A DNA stretch of 64,000 bases, taken from Flavobacterium flabelliforme. GTDB lineage: Bacteria > Bacteroidota > Bacteroidia > Flavobacteriales > Flavobacteriaceae. The first letter of the stretch is position 1, and the number at the start of each line of letters is the position of its first letter. Where the stretch lies: contig NZ_JAGFBU010000004.1 of NCBI RefSeq assembly GCF_017948675.1, positions 186,001 through 250,000 on the forward strand, in the 5' to 3' direction. The notes under the pieces were generated by a model. The model saw only the letters and a program-made list of their open reading frames with translations. It did not search any database and was not told the DNA's origin. Of the stretch, positions 1 through 7,319 are shown one piece after another. A program made the position numbers and the translations under genes.

Positions 1-75
1 AGTATTTTCTTGTGCATTCGCATTATTACTAAATAATGTAATAAGAATGGCAGCAATATAAAAAATGGGTTTCAT
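1..75 (-). CDS. N-terminus of a secreted protein (partial)
   Basis: Only the first 25 codons lie in the window; the gene runs off the left edge. The reading frame starts at ATG (complement of 73-75) and encodes a classic Sec signal peptide: a lysine after Met, a hydrophobic stretch (IFYIAAILITLF), then a likely signal peptidase I site after ANA, followed by QENT. There is no lipobox cysteine, so the product is probably periplasmic, outer-membrane or secreted. It reads in the same direction as kdsA with an 18-base gap, so it may be cotranscribed. The mature part is not visible, so no function can be given. Confidence 0.6.
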   Translation of the reverse strand, partial: MKPIFYIAAILITLFSNNANAQENT

Positions 76-93
76 TGTAATTTAGTTCTTTAT

Positions 94-912
94 TTAAAAT
101 GAGTTTACTGTTTTTCTAATAGCAACTAATTTGGTCATTAACGATTCAAAATAATCTAAATGCAACATATTTGCACCGTCACTTTTTGCATTAGCAGGAT
201 CAAAATGAGTTTCTATAAAAATCCCATCAACACCCACTGCGATACCAGCTTTAGCAACAGTTTCAATCATGTCGGGTCTTCCACCAGTTACACCAGCACT
301 CTGATTCGGTTGTTGCAAAGAGTGTGTAACATCAAGAACCGTTGTAGCGTATTGTTGCATCGTTGGAATTCCTCTAAAATCAACAATCATGTCTTGATAA
401 CCAAACATGGTTCCTCTATCGGTCACCATTACATTTTCATTTTGGCAATCTAAAACTTTTTGTACGGCATGCTTCATACTTTCTGGACTCATAAATTGTC
501 CTTTTTTCAAGTTTACAACTTTACCTGTATTGGCTGCAGCTACAACAAGATCCGTTTGACGCACTAAAAATGCTGGAATTTGTAACACATCAACATATTG
601 AGCAGCCATATCCGCATCCTCATTCGTATGAATATCAGTTACTGTAGGAACATGAAATGTTTCCGATACTTTTCTAAGAATTTTAAGTGCTTTTTCATCT
701 CCAATTCCTGAAAAACTATCTATTCTTGAACGATTTGCTTTCTTAAAAGAGCCTTTAAAAACGAATGGAATTTGTAAATTGTCAGTGATACCAATTAATT
801 TTTCTGCAATTCGCATTGCCATTTCTTCACTTTCAATCGCGCAAGGACCAGCTAATAGAAAGAAGTTACCGCTTTCGGTATGCTTAATTTGTGGAATTTT
901 ATGTATGTTCAT
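94..912 (-). CDS. kdsA: 3-deoxy-8-phosphooctulonate (KDO-8-P) synthase
   Basis: Condenses phosphoenolpyruvate with arabinose 5-phosphate to KDO-8-phosphate, the precursor of the KDO of lipopolysaccharide; cytosolic TIM-barrel enzyme. Visible marks are LLAGPCAIES near residue 20, KGSFKKANRSR near 55, THSLQQP, and the C-terminal ETHFDPANAKSDG. The cysteine in AGPC, with the later His, Glu and Asp, is the pattern of the metal-dependent (class II) enzymes; the E. coli enzyme has Asn at that place. The start is set at the ATG giving MNIHKIPQ (272 aa). A longer frame from 936 would begin inside the -7 promoter box at 934-941, so it is unlikely. Identification is firm; the metal class is inferred from the motif. 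Confidence 0.96.
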   Translation of the reverse strand: MNIHKIPQIKHTESGNFFLLAGPCAIESEEMAMRIAEKLIGITDNLQIPFVFKGSFKKANRSRIDSFSGIGDEKALKILRKVSETFHVPTVTDIHTNEDADMAAQYVDVLQIPAFLVRQTDLVVAAANTGKVVNLKKGQFMSPESMKHAVQKVLDCQNENVMVTDRGTMFGYQDMIVDFRGIPTMQQYATTVLDVTHSLQQPNQSAGVTGGRPDMIETVAKAGIAVGVDGIFIETHFDPANAKSDGANMLHLDYFESLMTKLVAIRKTVNSF

Positions 913-933
913 AGTAGTTGTTTTTTGAAGGTG

Positions 934-941
934 CAAAGATA
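934..941 (-). promoter_or_regulatory. -7 promoter box of kdsA
   Basis: The complement reads TATCTTTG, an exact match to the Bacteroidetes -7 consensus TAnnTTTG. Transcription would start around 927-930, giving a leader of under 20 bases to the chosen kdsA ATG. I see no convincing TTG -33 element at the expected distance. Confidence 0.55.
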
Positions 942-984
942 GTTAGGTTTTATGACTCTCCTTTATTATTAACGTTTTATTTGA

Positions 985-1066
985 AGCTGTTTCCTGCTAT
1001 CCGTTGCAATCTTTTCCTTTTATTTTCAAAAAAGGAAAAGGATTTTCACTACTATCAGGGCTAGGG
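985..1066 (+). repeat. Dispersed intergenic palindromic element, copy A
   Basis: Begins AGCTGTTTCCTGCT and ends ATCAGGGCTAGGG. A second copy with the same ends lies at 32148-32214. Inside is an 11-bp perfect stem (1011-1021 with 1030-1040, CTTTTCCTTTT/AAAAGGAAAAG); outside it, CCTG (993-996) can pair with CAGG (1056-1059). The other copy has CCCG/CGGG at those positions. I recall elements with this start and end being scattered between genes in Flavobacterium genomes, with no known function. It lies between the kdsA promoter and the end of the next minus-strand gene. Confidence 0.6.
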
Positions 1067-1081
1067 AATACGGTTAAAATG

Positions 1082-1534
1082 CTAATTTTTCTTTAAACTA
1101 AGCCCAACAGGAACCATCACTAAACCTTTTTCATAAATGTTTAGGTATAATTTTATTGGTTTTTTTTGCCCTTCCCATTTTAATTCATAAACATCTAAAA
1201 AACCTGCGCCAAGATCCGTTCTTTTAGTGGGAAAAGGACAGCAACTTTCTAATTTTTCGTATGTTATTTTTTCACCATTTGGACCTGCTAGTGCATTTAA
1301 GAAGCGTTGTTGATTAATCTTATCGTTTAAGGTGTTTTTATAAAAGATATTAATAGGATAATCAGCTTCATATCCATATTTTTTATCTGTACTAAAAGCA
1401 GTGATTACAAACGTATTTTGATTTGTAAGAACTAAGTTTGGTGCGTTGTCATCAACATTTTTCAAAGTCGATTTGGTACTCACACAAGATACAGTAAGTA
1501 TTAATAAAGCGATAAATAGAAGATTTTTTTTCAT
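1082..1534 (-). CDS. Conserved flavobacterial lipoprotein of unknown function
   Basis: A 150-residue protein with a lipoprotein leader: MKKN, hydrophobic core LLFIALLILTV, then SC with the cysteine at about residue 17, so it should be anchored in a membrane. The mature part holds a Cys-Cys pair in ESCCPFPTKR and a DVYELKWEG segment, then a short beta-rich C-terminus. No catalytic motif is recognised. I have a vague memory of homologues named KDO-8-P synthase, which would be a name spread from the neighbouring kdsA; nothing in this sequence resembles that enzyme. It lies upstream of kdsA on the same strand, separated by about 170 bases holding repeat copy A and the kdsA promoter. Confidence 0.75.
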   Translation of the reverse strand: MKKNLLFIALLILTVSCVSTKSTLKNVDDNAPNLVLTNQNTFVITAFSTDKKYGYEADYPINIFYKNTLNDKINQQRFLNALAGPNGEKITYEKLESCCPFPTKRTDLGAGFLDVYELKWEGQKKPIKLYLNIYEKGLVMVPVGLSLKKN

Positions 1535-1794
1535 ATGGTTGATTAATCTGTAGCGTTAAAAAGTATTGGTAATTGCTTGGCCAAAACATTCATTAGTAGT
1601 ACAAAGATAATCAGAACTTTAAATTCTATAAGAGTAGAAAATGTTTTTTTGCTAATAAAAGCTTTAAAAAACATTCTTTAGTTTTTAATCTATAGTTTTA
1701 CGTTAAGAATACTTACTTTAGAATTCACATCAATTCCTAAATCTTGATTTACTAAGCGCTAATCACTCAGCACAAATTATTAGTAACTAAAAAG

Positions 1795-1980
1795 CTAATC
1801 TTTTACACCTAATTTATTCAAAATGGTATCTAACAAACACCATTTGCTAATGGAAGATTGAAATAAATTAGCTCCCACAAAGGCTGTAAGCCATAACCAA
1901 TTTGGACTTAAATAATGTGCTAAAAGCAAACTAGTCAATATAAAAATTCCTGCTACGGCTCTTACGATTCTGTTTTTCAT
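1795..1980 (-). CDS. DUF2892 (YgaP-like) small membrane protein
   Basis: A 61-residue protein starting MKNRIVRAVAGIFIL, with two hydrophobic helices (about residues 9-24 and 28-43) and a C-terminal tail with a cysteine in KWCLLDTILNKLG. That layout matches DUF2892, the membrane module of YgaP-type rhodaneses, often encoded next to sulfur-handling genes. It is the last gene of the minus-strand efflux operon, 23 bases after the small PII-like gene. With the divergent YeeE/YedE genes at the other end of the operon, it suggests a link to sulfane sulfur, which is inference. The tail ends well short of the next gene, so the protein appears complete. Confidence 0.75.
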   Translation of the reverse strand: MKNRIVRAVAGIFILTSLLLAHYLSPNWLWLTAFVGANLFQSSISKWCLLDTILNKLGVKD

Positions 1981-2003
1981 GATACTGTGTATTTATTATT
2001 TTA

Positions 2004-2309
2004 TTAATTTGATTTTTCAATATTAAGAACTGCAATATGAATGTTTGATTTAGTTACTTGTTTTGCATTAAAGTCATTAACCAAATCAAACAGTGGGTCA
2101 ATATTTTCTTTTTTCACAAAAGCATAAAAAAGGATGGATTCTGTTTCGTGCATATCGCCAGCAAACCAGTTGCTTTCTATGGCTTCTTCAGAAAGATCTG
2201 TAAACCCCTTTACTTCTTTAAAAGTAAAGGTTTTTACATGAGCTTTTTTTAACATTTGCTTGATGTCATTTTCAAAATCTAGGACAGCAGTTATAATAAG
2301 TAGTTTCAT
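2004..2309 (-). CDS. Small PII-like protein in the RND efflux operon
   Basis: A 101-residue protein with no signal peptide, starting MKLLIITAVLDFENDIKQML and containing FTFKEVKGF at about residues 28-36. This resembles the N-terminal half of PII signalling proteins (a beta strand, a helix, then an EVKGF-type turn), and the length fits a ferredoxin-like trimer subunit. The uridylylated T-loop tyrosine of GlnB is not evident, so ordinary nitrogen regulation is unlikely. It sits 78 bases after the RND permease and 23 before the DUF2892 gene. A plausible role is cytosolic sensing or tuning of the pump, which is inference. Assignment to the PII-like superfamily is tentative. Confidence 0.7.
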   Translation of the reverse strand: MKLLIITAVLDFENDIKQMLKKAHVKTFTFKEVKGFTDLSEEAIESNWFAGDMHETESILFYAFVKKENIDPLFDLVNDFNAKQVTKSNIHIAVLNIEKSN

Positions 2310-2387
2310 AGTTTCATAGTTTATATTTTAAAAGTCCAAAGTCCAAAGTCAAAAAACTTCAAGTACTTTTCGTTAATAAATGTTATT

Positions 2388-5300
2388 TTATAATTTAGTA
2401 GAAGACTCTGTTTCTGGCTCTCCAACTTTGGATTGGTTGGTGGACGATTCCCATTTTTTTCTCTCTGTGATATAATAAATTAATGGCACCACTAATAAGG
2501 TTAGAATAGTAGAAACAATAGCTCCAAACACTAATGAAATTGCCAATCCTTGAAACAATGGGTCAAACAATATGATCGATGCTCCAATAACTACTGCTCC
2601 AGTCGTTAGTAAAATAGGGGAGGTTCTTACCGCTCCAGCTTCTATAATCGCTTGTTTTAACGGAACGCCATCTTGCAATCTAATCTCGATAAAGTCAATC
2701 AGTAAAACCGAGTTTCGAACCATTACACCAGCTAAGGCAATCATCCCAATGAAAGAAGTAGCTGTAAAATAAGCACCTAACAACCAGTGCCCAAATACAA
2801 TTCCAATCAGCGATAACGGAATGGCTAACATCATTACGATTGGCGTTTTAAAGTTTTGGAACCATCCTACGATTAACATATAGATGATAACAATCGCTAC
2901 CATAAATGCAACTCCTAAATCACGGAACACTTCTAGTGTAATTTGCCATTCTCCATCCCATTTTACGGTAAAATTACTTTCATCCGTAGGTTGTTCCATG
3001 TACAATTCATCTACTTTATAGCCTTTTGGAACTTTCATTTTAGCTAGTTGGTCGCTCATTCCTAAAATGGCATAAACAGGACTTTCTAAAGCTCCAGCCA
3101 TATCAGCTGTTACATAAACCACACGTTTTTGATCTTTTCTGTAAATGGTTTTTTGTAAAGTATCTGTTTTTACTTTTACTAAATCACTCACCGGAATCAT
3201 GTTTCCTTGATTTCCTTTGATTTTTAAATTCTGAATGTCTTGTAAACTTGTTTTGTCTTTATCATCTAGAGAAAGAACGATTGCTACATTATCATTTGAA
3301 TTTTCATCGTATAAGTTAGCAACAGGATATTCTTTTAGTAAATAGGTTAGATTGCCAACCACTTGTTGTGGAGCAATTCCGTTTAGCATTGCTTTTTCCT
3401 TATCTATTTCGAGTTTGTATTCTACTTGATTGTCCTCAACCATCCAATCGATATCAACGACATCAGAAGTGTTTTCTAAAATAGTTTTTACTTGTTTGGC
3501 TACTTTTATTTGCTCGTTATAATTAGGTCCGCCATAAATTTCAGCAACTAAAGTCGATAAAACTGGCGGTCCTGGTGGCACTTCAATCAGTTTCACATTC
3601 GCACCATATTTCTTAGCAATTTTCTGAACATCGGCACGCATATCTCTAGCAATAGCATGACTTTGAATCGATCTATCTTCTTTGTGTAGTAAATTAACTT
3701 GAATATCCGCCATATTACTACCGCCACGCATGTCGTAATGACGCACTAATCCGTTGAAAGTGATAGGAGCAGAGGTTCCAATATAATTTTGATAATTAAC
3801 AACTTCTGGCCTTGTTGATAGATATTGCGCAATTTCTTTAGTAACCGCTGTTGTGCGTTCTAGAGTAGTTCCCTCTGGCATATCAATCACCACTTGGAAC
3901 TCATTTTTATTATCAAAAGGCAACATTTTTACCACCACCGATTTGGTGAAAAACATAAAAACGGAACCAATTAATAATAAAACCGTTACGGCTAATAGTA
4001 TTCTTCTTTTGGAACTGCTTTCTAATAAAGGGCGTTCTAGTTTGTTATATATTTTATAAATACGGCTCGTTTCTAATCCTTCGGCTTCTTTGTGTTCTTG
4101 TGTATCTTTTTCTTGAAGTAAATGATAGCCTAAGTAAGGCGTAACCGTCAAGGCTACAAACAAGGACAATATCATCGCAATCGAAGCTCCAATAGGCATC
4201 GGACTCATATAAGGGCCCATCATTCCTGATACAAATGCCATGGGTAAAATCGCTGCAATTACTGTAAAAGTGGCTAATATTGTTGGATTTCCTACTTCAT
4301 TAATCGCATAAATAGCTGCTTGTTTAAACGGTAGTCGCTTCATCTTGAAATGGCGGTGCATATTCTCGGCAATAATAATACTATCATCAACCACAATTCC
4401 CACCACAAAAACTAGTGCAAAAAGTGTAATTCTATTTAAAGTGTAATCCAATAAATAATAACTAAATAAAGTCAGTGCAAAGGTTAATGGAACAGAGAAA
4501 AATACCACTAATCCACCACGCCATCCCATAGCTAGCATTACTAAAACGGTTACCGCAACAATCGCAATAAATAAGTGAAATAAAAGTTCGCCTACTTTAT
4601 CCGAAGCTGTTTCTCCATAATTTCGAGTTACTTCAACGTGAACATCATTCGGAATTAAATCTTTCTTCAATAATTCCACTTTGTGAAGGATTTTCTCCGA
4701 AATTTTCATCGCATCTGCTCCTTTTACTTTTCCAATAGAAATAGTAACAGCAGGATATTCTGATTTGGCTGTTTTAAATTTTTCATTGGCTTTACCATAT
4801 CCAAAAGACACATAACTACGTGGTGTTTCTGGTCCATCTTGCACTTTGGCCACTTGCTTCAAATAGACAGGCATGTTTTTATTAATACCAACCACTAAGT
4901 TTTCTAAATCCTCAGCATTCGATAAAAATTGTCCTGTAGTCACTAAATATTCTTGATCATTTTGAACAAAACCACCCGATTGTGAACTGCCGTTATTCGC
5001 CTGAATCATTTGCATAATTCCTAAAGCATCAACACCATTTTCGGCCATTTTATCTTTATCTAAAACTACTTTTAGCGCACGATTACTTCCTCCAATTTCT
5101 TTTGTAATAGCTACATCTTTGATTTTCTCAATCTCCGAAGTTACTTCTTCAGCAATTTGTCGAATTTGAAAAGCATCTTCTTTTTCGCTCCATAAAGTAA
5201 TTCCCAGCATCGGAACATCATCAATCGAACGTGTTTTTACCATTGGTTTATACACTCCTTTTGGGAACATATCCTCATGTTTTGCTAATTCATCGTATAG

Positions 5301-5636
5301 TTTTACATACGAACGTTCCACATCTTGACCCACATAAAACTGTACAATAATCATGGCTTGGCCGTTCATAGCCATCGTGTGCACATGTTCTACACCTTTT
5401 ATGTTAGATATAATTTTCTCTAATGGTTTTGCCACACGACTTTCTACCTCTGACGGACTTGCTCCCGGATAACCAACTAAAATGTCGGCCATTGGTACAT
5501 TTATTTGAGGTTCTTCTTCCCTTGGAATCAAAAATGAACTGTAAATTCCAATAATCATCAAACCAATCATTAATAAAATGGTGAGTTTTGAGTTCATGAA
5601 AAAACTGGCTATTTTACCTGAAATACCTTCTTGCAT
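2388..5636 (-). CDS. Efflux RND transporter permease subunit (AcrB/CusA-like)
   Basis: A 1082-residue inner-membrane proton antiporter, the usual size for RND pumps. The architecture is typical: TM1 near residues 13-33, a first periplasmic loop, a bundle of TMs with the proton-relay motif VVGIVVDDSII (two adjacent Asp, about residues 408-418), a second large loop, and a second TM bundle near the C-terminus (MIALAGVMVRNSVLLIDF). The N-terminus PREEEPQI and GYPGASPSEVE are typical of the family. It follows the adaptor gene by 131 bases and would form a tripartite pump with the adaptor and the TolC-like protein. Substrate cannot be read from the sequence; the sulfur-gene neighbours and PII-like gene suggest something other than a general drug pump. 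Confidence 0.93.
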   Translation of the reverse strand: MQEGISGKIASFFMNSKLTILLMIGLMIIGIYSSFLIPREEEPQINVPMADILVGYPGASPSEVESRVAKPLEKIISNIKGVEHVHTMAMNGQAMIIVQFYVGQDVERSYVKLYDELAKHEDMFPKGVYKPMVKTRSIDDVPMLGITLWSEKEDAFQIRQIAEEVTSEIEKIKDVAITKEIGGSNRALKVVLDKDKMAENGVDALGIMQMIQANNGSSQSGGFVQNDQEYLVTTGQFLSNAEDLENLVVGINKNMPVYLKQVAKVQDGPETPRSYVSFGYGKANEKFKTAKSEYPAVTISIGKVKGADAMKISEKILHKVELLKKDLIPNDVHVEVTRNYGETASDKVGELLFHLFIAIVAVTVLVMLAMGWRGGLVVFFSVPLTFALTLFSYYLLDYTLNRITLFALVFVVGIVVDDSIIIAENMHRHFKMKRLPFKQAAIYAINEVGNPTILATFTVIAAILPMAFVSGMMGPYMSPMPIGASIAMILSLFVALTVTPYLGYHLLQEKDTQEHKEAEGLETSRIYKIYNKLERPLLESSSKRRILLAVTVLLLIGSVFMFFTKSVVVKMLPFDNKNEFQVVIDMPEGTTLERTTAVTKEIAQYLSTRPEVVNYQNYIGTSAPITFNGLVRHYDMRGGSNMADIQVNLLHKEDRSIQSHAIARDMRADVQKIAKKYGANVKLIEVPPGPPVLSTLVAEIYGGPNYNEQIKVAKQVKTILENTSDVVDIDWMVEDNQVEYKLEIDKEKAMLNGIAPQQVVGNLTYLLKEYPVANLYDENSNDNVAIVLSLDDKDKTSLQDIQNLKIKGNQGNMIPVSDLVKVKTDTLQKTIYRKDQKRVVYVTADMAGALESPVYAILGMSDQLAKMKVPKGYKVDELYMEQPTDESNFTVKWDGEWQITLEVFRDLGVAFMVAIVIIYMLIVGWFQNFKTPIVMMLAIPLSLIGIVFGHWLLGAYFTATSFIGMIALAGVMVRNSVLLIDFIEIRLQDGVPLKQAIIEAGAVRTSPILLTTGAVVIGASIILFDPLFQGLAISLVFGAIVSTILTLLVVPLIYYITERKKWESSTNQSKVGEPETESSTKL

Positions 5637-5649
5637 AATTTTTTATTTT

Positions 5650-5749
5650 ATCCCCTAACTCCCAAAGGGTGAATTAATTGAGGGTAGTTATTTTAAAAAA
5701 GTTTTTTTTATACTGTTATTCTCCCTTCCCTTTTGGAAGGGTCGGGGAT
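5650..5749. repeat. Inverted-repeat element between adaptor and permease genes
   Basis: The left end (5650-5670) reads ATCCCCTAACTCCCAAAGGG. The right end read on the complement (5749-5728) gives ATCCCCGACCCTTCCAAAAG, so the ends form an imperfect inverted repeat around an AT-rich centre. Within the right end, CCCTTCC (5723-5729) and GGAAGGG (5735-5741) form a perfect 7-bp hairpin with a 5-base loop. I recall similar sequences as dispersed intergenic repeats in Bacteroidetes. It fills the gap inside an operon. Confidence 0.55.
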
Positions 5750-5767
5750 GGGATCATTTTTTTTCTT

Positions 5768-6844
5768 TTACTGAACACTGATAGTTGCTCCATTATACAA
5801 TTTCCCATCTGCTGAAACGATATATTGTTCATTATATGAAAGTCCAGACAAAACTTCAACTTGGTCGCCAAAGCTTTTCCCAACACGCAACCATCTTAAT
5901 ATGGCTACATTTCCAGTTCCTATTGTGTAAATTCCAGTTAATTGTCCTTGTTTTACTAAAGCGGATTCTGGTACTAGCAGCACTTCACTTTTTGATGTGT
6001 TTGCTTTATTTGCAATTGGAAACTGAATATTGACAAACATTCCTGATAAAACAGTAACGTCTGTTTTGTCTAAATCTACTTTTACTAAATATTGCCCTCC
6101 CGTATTAGTAGCCGAAATACTTACCTCGCTTACCTTTCCGTTTAATTTCTCATTCGATGATTTTACTAAAACACTAACTGGCATTCCTTTGTTAATTGCC
6201 GCAATATCATTTTCAGACACCATTGCCATAACTTGTAACTTAGAGGCACCTTCAACACTTACTAAAGGCATTCCTGGATTAGCCATATCACCTTGTTTGA
6301 TAAATGTATTGGTAACCACGCCAGCAAATGGAGCTGTAATATTCGAGTAAGAAAACTGAGCCATCACTTCATTTCTCATTTGTTTTGCCCCTTCTAATCC
6401 TGCTTTTGCCATTTCGTAGCGTGCAGTCATATCATCTAATTCTTTTTGCGAAGCACTTTGAACTTTGAATAAATTCACAAAACGATCGTAATCTTTTTTA
6501 GCAGTATTAAAACCTGCAGTCGCTTGAAGAATACTCGCATCAACCTGCGCTTTTTTAGCTTGTAAATCGGTATTATTAATGCTTACTAGTAATTGTCCAA
6601 CATTTACTTTTTGACCTACTTGTACGTGAAGTTTGGTTACATACCCCATCATTCTAGTACTTAAGTTGGCACTATTCTTAGCTTCAATTTTTCCGCTTGC
6701 AGTAACAAAAGGACTATTGTTGTTTTCAGAAACTCCGCTTACTTTTACAGCAATAGCAGGTTCTTTTGCAATTTCTTGTTTCTTTTCGCTGTTACAAGAA
6801 GCTAAAAGAATTACTGCTAATAAGGGTATAAATATCTTTTTCAT
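5768..6844 (-). CDS. Efflux RND periplasmic adaptor subunit (lipoprotein)
   Basis: A 358-residue membrane-fusion protein bridging permease and outer-membrane channel. A lipoprotein leader (FIPLLAVILLASC, Cys at about 16) anchors it in the inner membrane. Domain order follows the family: a lipoyl-like half (VTKLHVQVGQKVNVGQLL), an alpha-helical hairpin (about residues 115-165), the second lipoyl half with the typical NITAPFAGVVTNTFIKQGD, a beta-barrel, and a C-terminal membrane-proximal domain. It stands between the TolC-like gene (475 bases upstream, filled by a tandem repeat) and the permease gene. Assignment is firm, substrate unknown. Confidence 0.93.
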   Translation of the reverse strand: MKKIFIPLLAVILLASCNSEKKQEIAKEPAIAVKVSGVSENNNSPFVTASGKIEAKNSANLSTRMMGYVTKLHVQVGQKVNVGQLLVSINNTDLQAKKAQVDASILQATAGFNTAKKDYDRFVNLFKVQSASQKELDDMTARYEMAKAGLEGAKQMRNEVMAQFSYSNITAPFAGVVTNTFIKQGDMANPGMPLVSVEGASKLQVMAMVSENDIAAINKGMPVSVLVKSSNEKLNGKVSEVSISATNTGGQYLVKVDLDKTDVTVLSGMFVNIQFPIANKANTSKSEVLLVPESALVKQGQLTGIYTIGTGNVAILRWLRVGKSFGDQVEVLSGLSYNEQYIVSADGKLYNGATISVQ

Positions 6845-6868
6845 AGTTTTGTTTTTATTGATTTCTGT

Positions 6869-7313
6869 CCTGCAAGGTTTTTTTTAACATTGTAGGTATA
6901 ATTTTGATTTATATTATTACGATCTACTAAATTTTTTAATACCTACAAGGTTTTGGAAACCTTGCAGGAATAAAAAGCGTCTAAGTAATTTTGCAATTGT
7001 AAATTTTTTTTTTATTTTCAATCCTGCAAGGTTTTTTTTAACCTTGTAGGTATAATTTTGATTTATATTATTACGATCTACTAAATTTTTTAATACCTAC
7101 AAGGTTTTGGAAACCTTGCAGGAATAAAAAGCGTCTAAGTAATTTTGCAATTGTAAATTTTTTTTTATTTTCAATCCTGCAAGGTTTTTTTTAACCTTGT
7201 AGGTATAATTTTAATTTATATTATTACGATCTACTAAATTTTTTAATACCTACAAGGTTTTGGAAACCTTGCAGGAATAAAAAGCCTACAAGTAATTTTG
7301 CGATTGTAATTGT
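6869..7313. repeat. Three tandem ~154-base repeats, each a double palindrome
   Basis: Copies begin at 6869, 7023 and 7176 (periods 154 and 153). Each starts CCTGCAAGG, runs through an AT-rich loop containing TATTACGATCTACTAAA, and returns with ATACCTACAAGG...CCTTGCAGG. Each arm is itself a near-palindrome (CCTGCAAGG...CCTTGTAGG and CCTACAAGG...CCTTGCAGG), and the two arms are also complementary to each other over about 30 bases. Copies are almost identical: copy 1 has ACATTG for ACCTTG, and copy 3 has one G-to-A change and a diverged tail. The array occupies the gap between the tolC-like and adaptor genes. Confidence 0.9.
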
Positions 7314-7319
7314 CGTTTT

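Noticed and set aside
1535..1794. Remnant gene between the lipoprotein and DUF2892 genes
   Set aside because: Several stops in every frame and no family-like residues; treated as plain intergenic DNA.
2305..2352. Short direct repeats (TAGTTTCA and AAAGTCC) before the PII-like gene
   Set aside because: Only two or three imperfect units of 7-8 bases in AT-rich DNA; probably slippage, no functional sign.
6845..7319. CRISPR-like reading of the three repeats
   Set aside because: The units are contiguous 154-base tandem copies with internal palindromes; there are no short repeats alternating with unique spacers and no cas genes.
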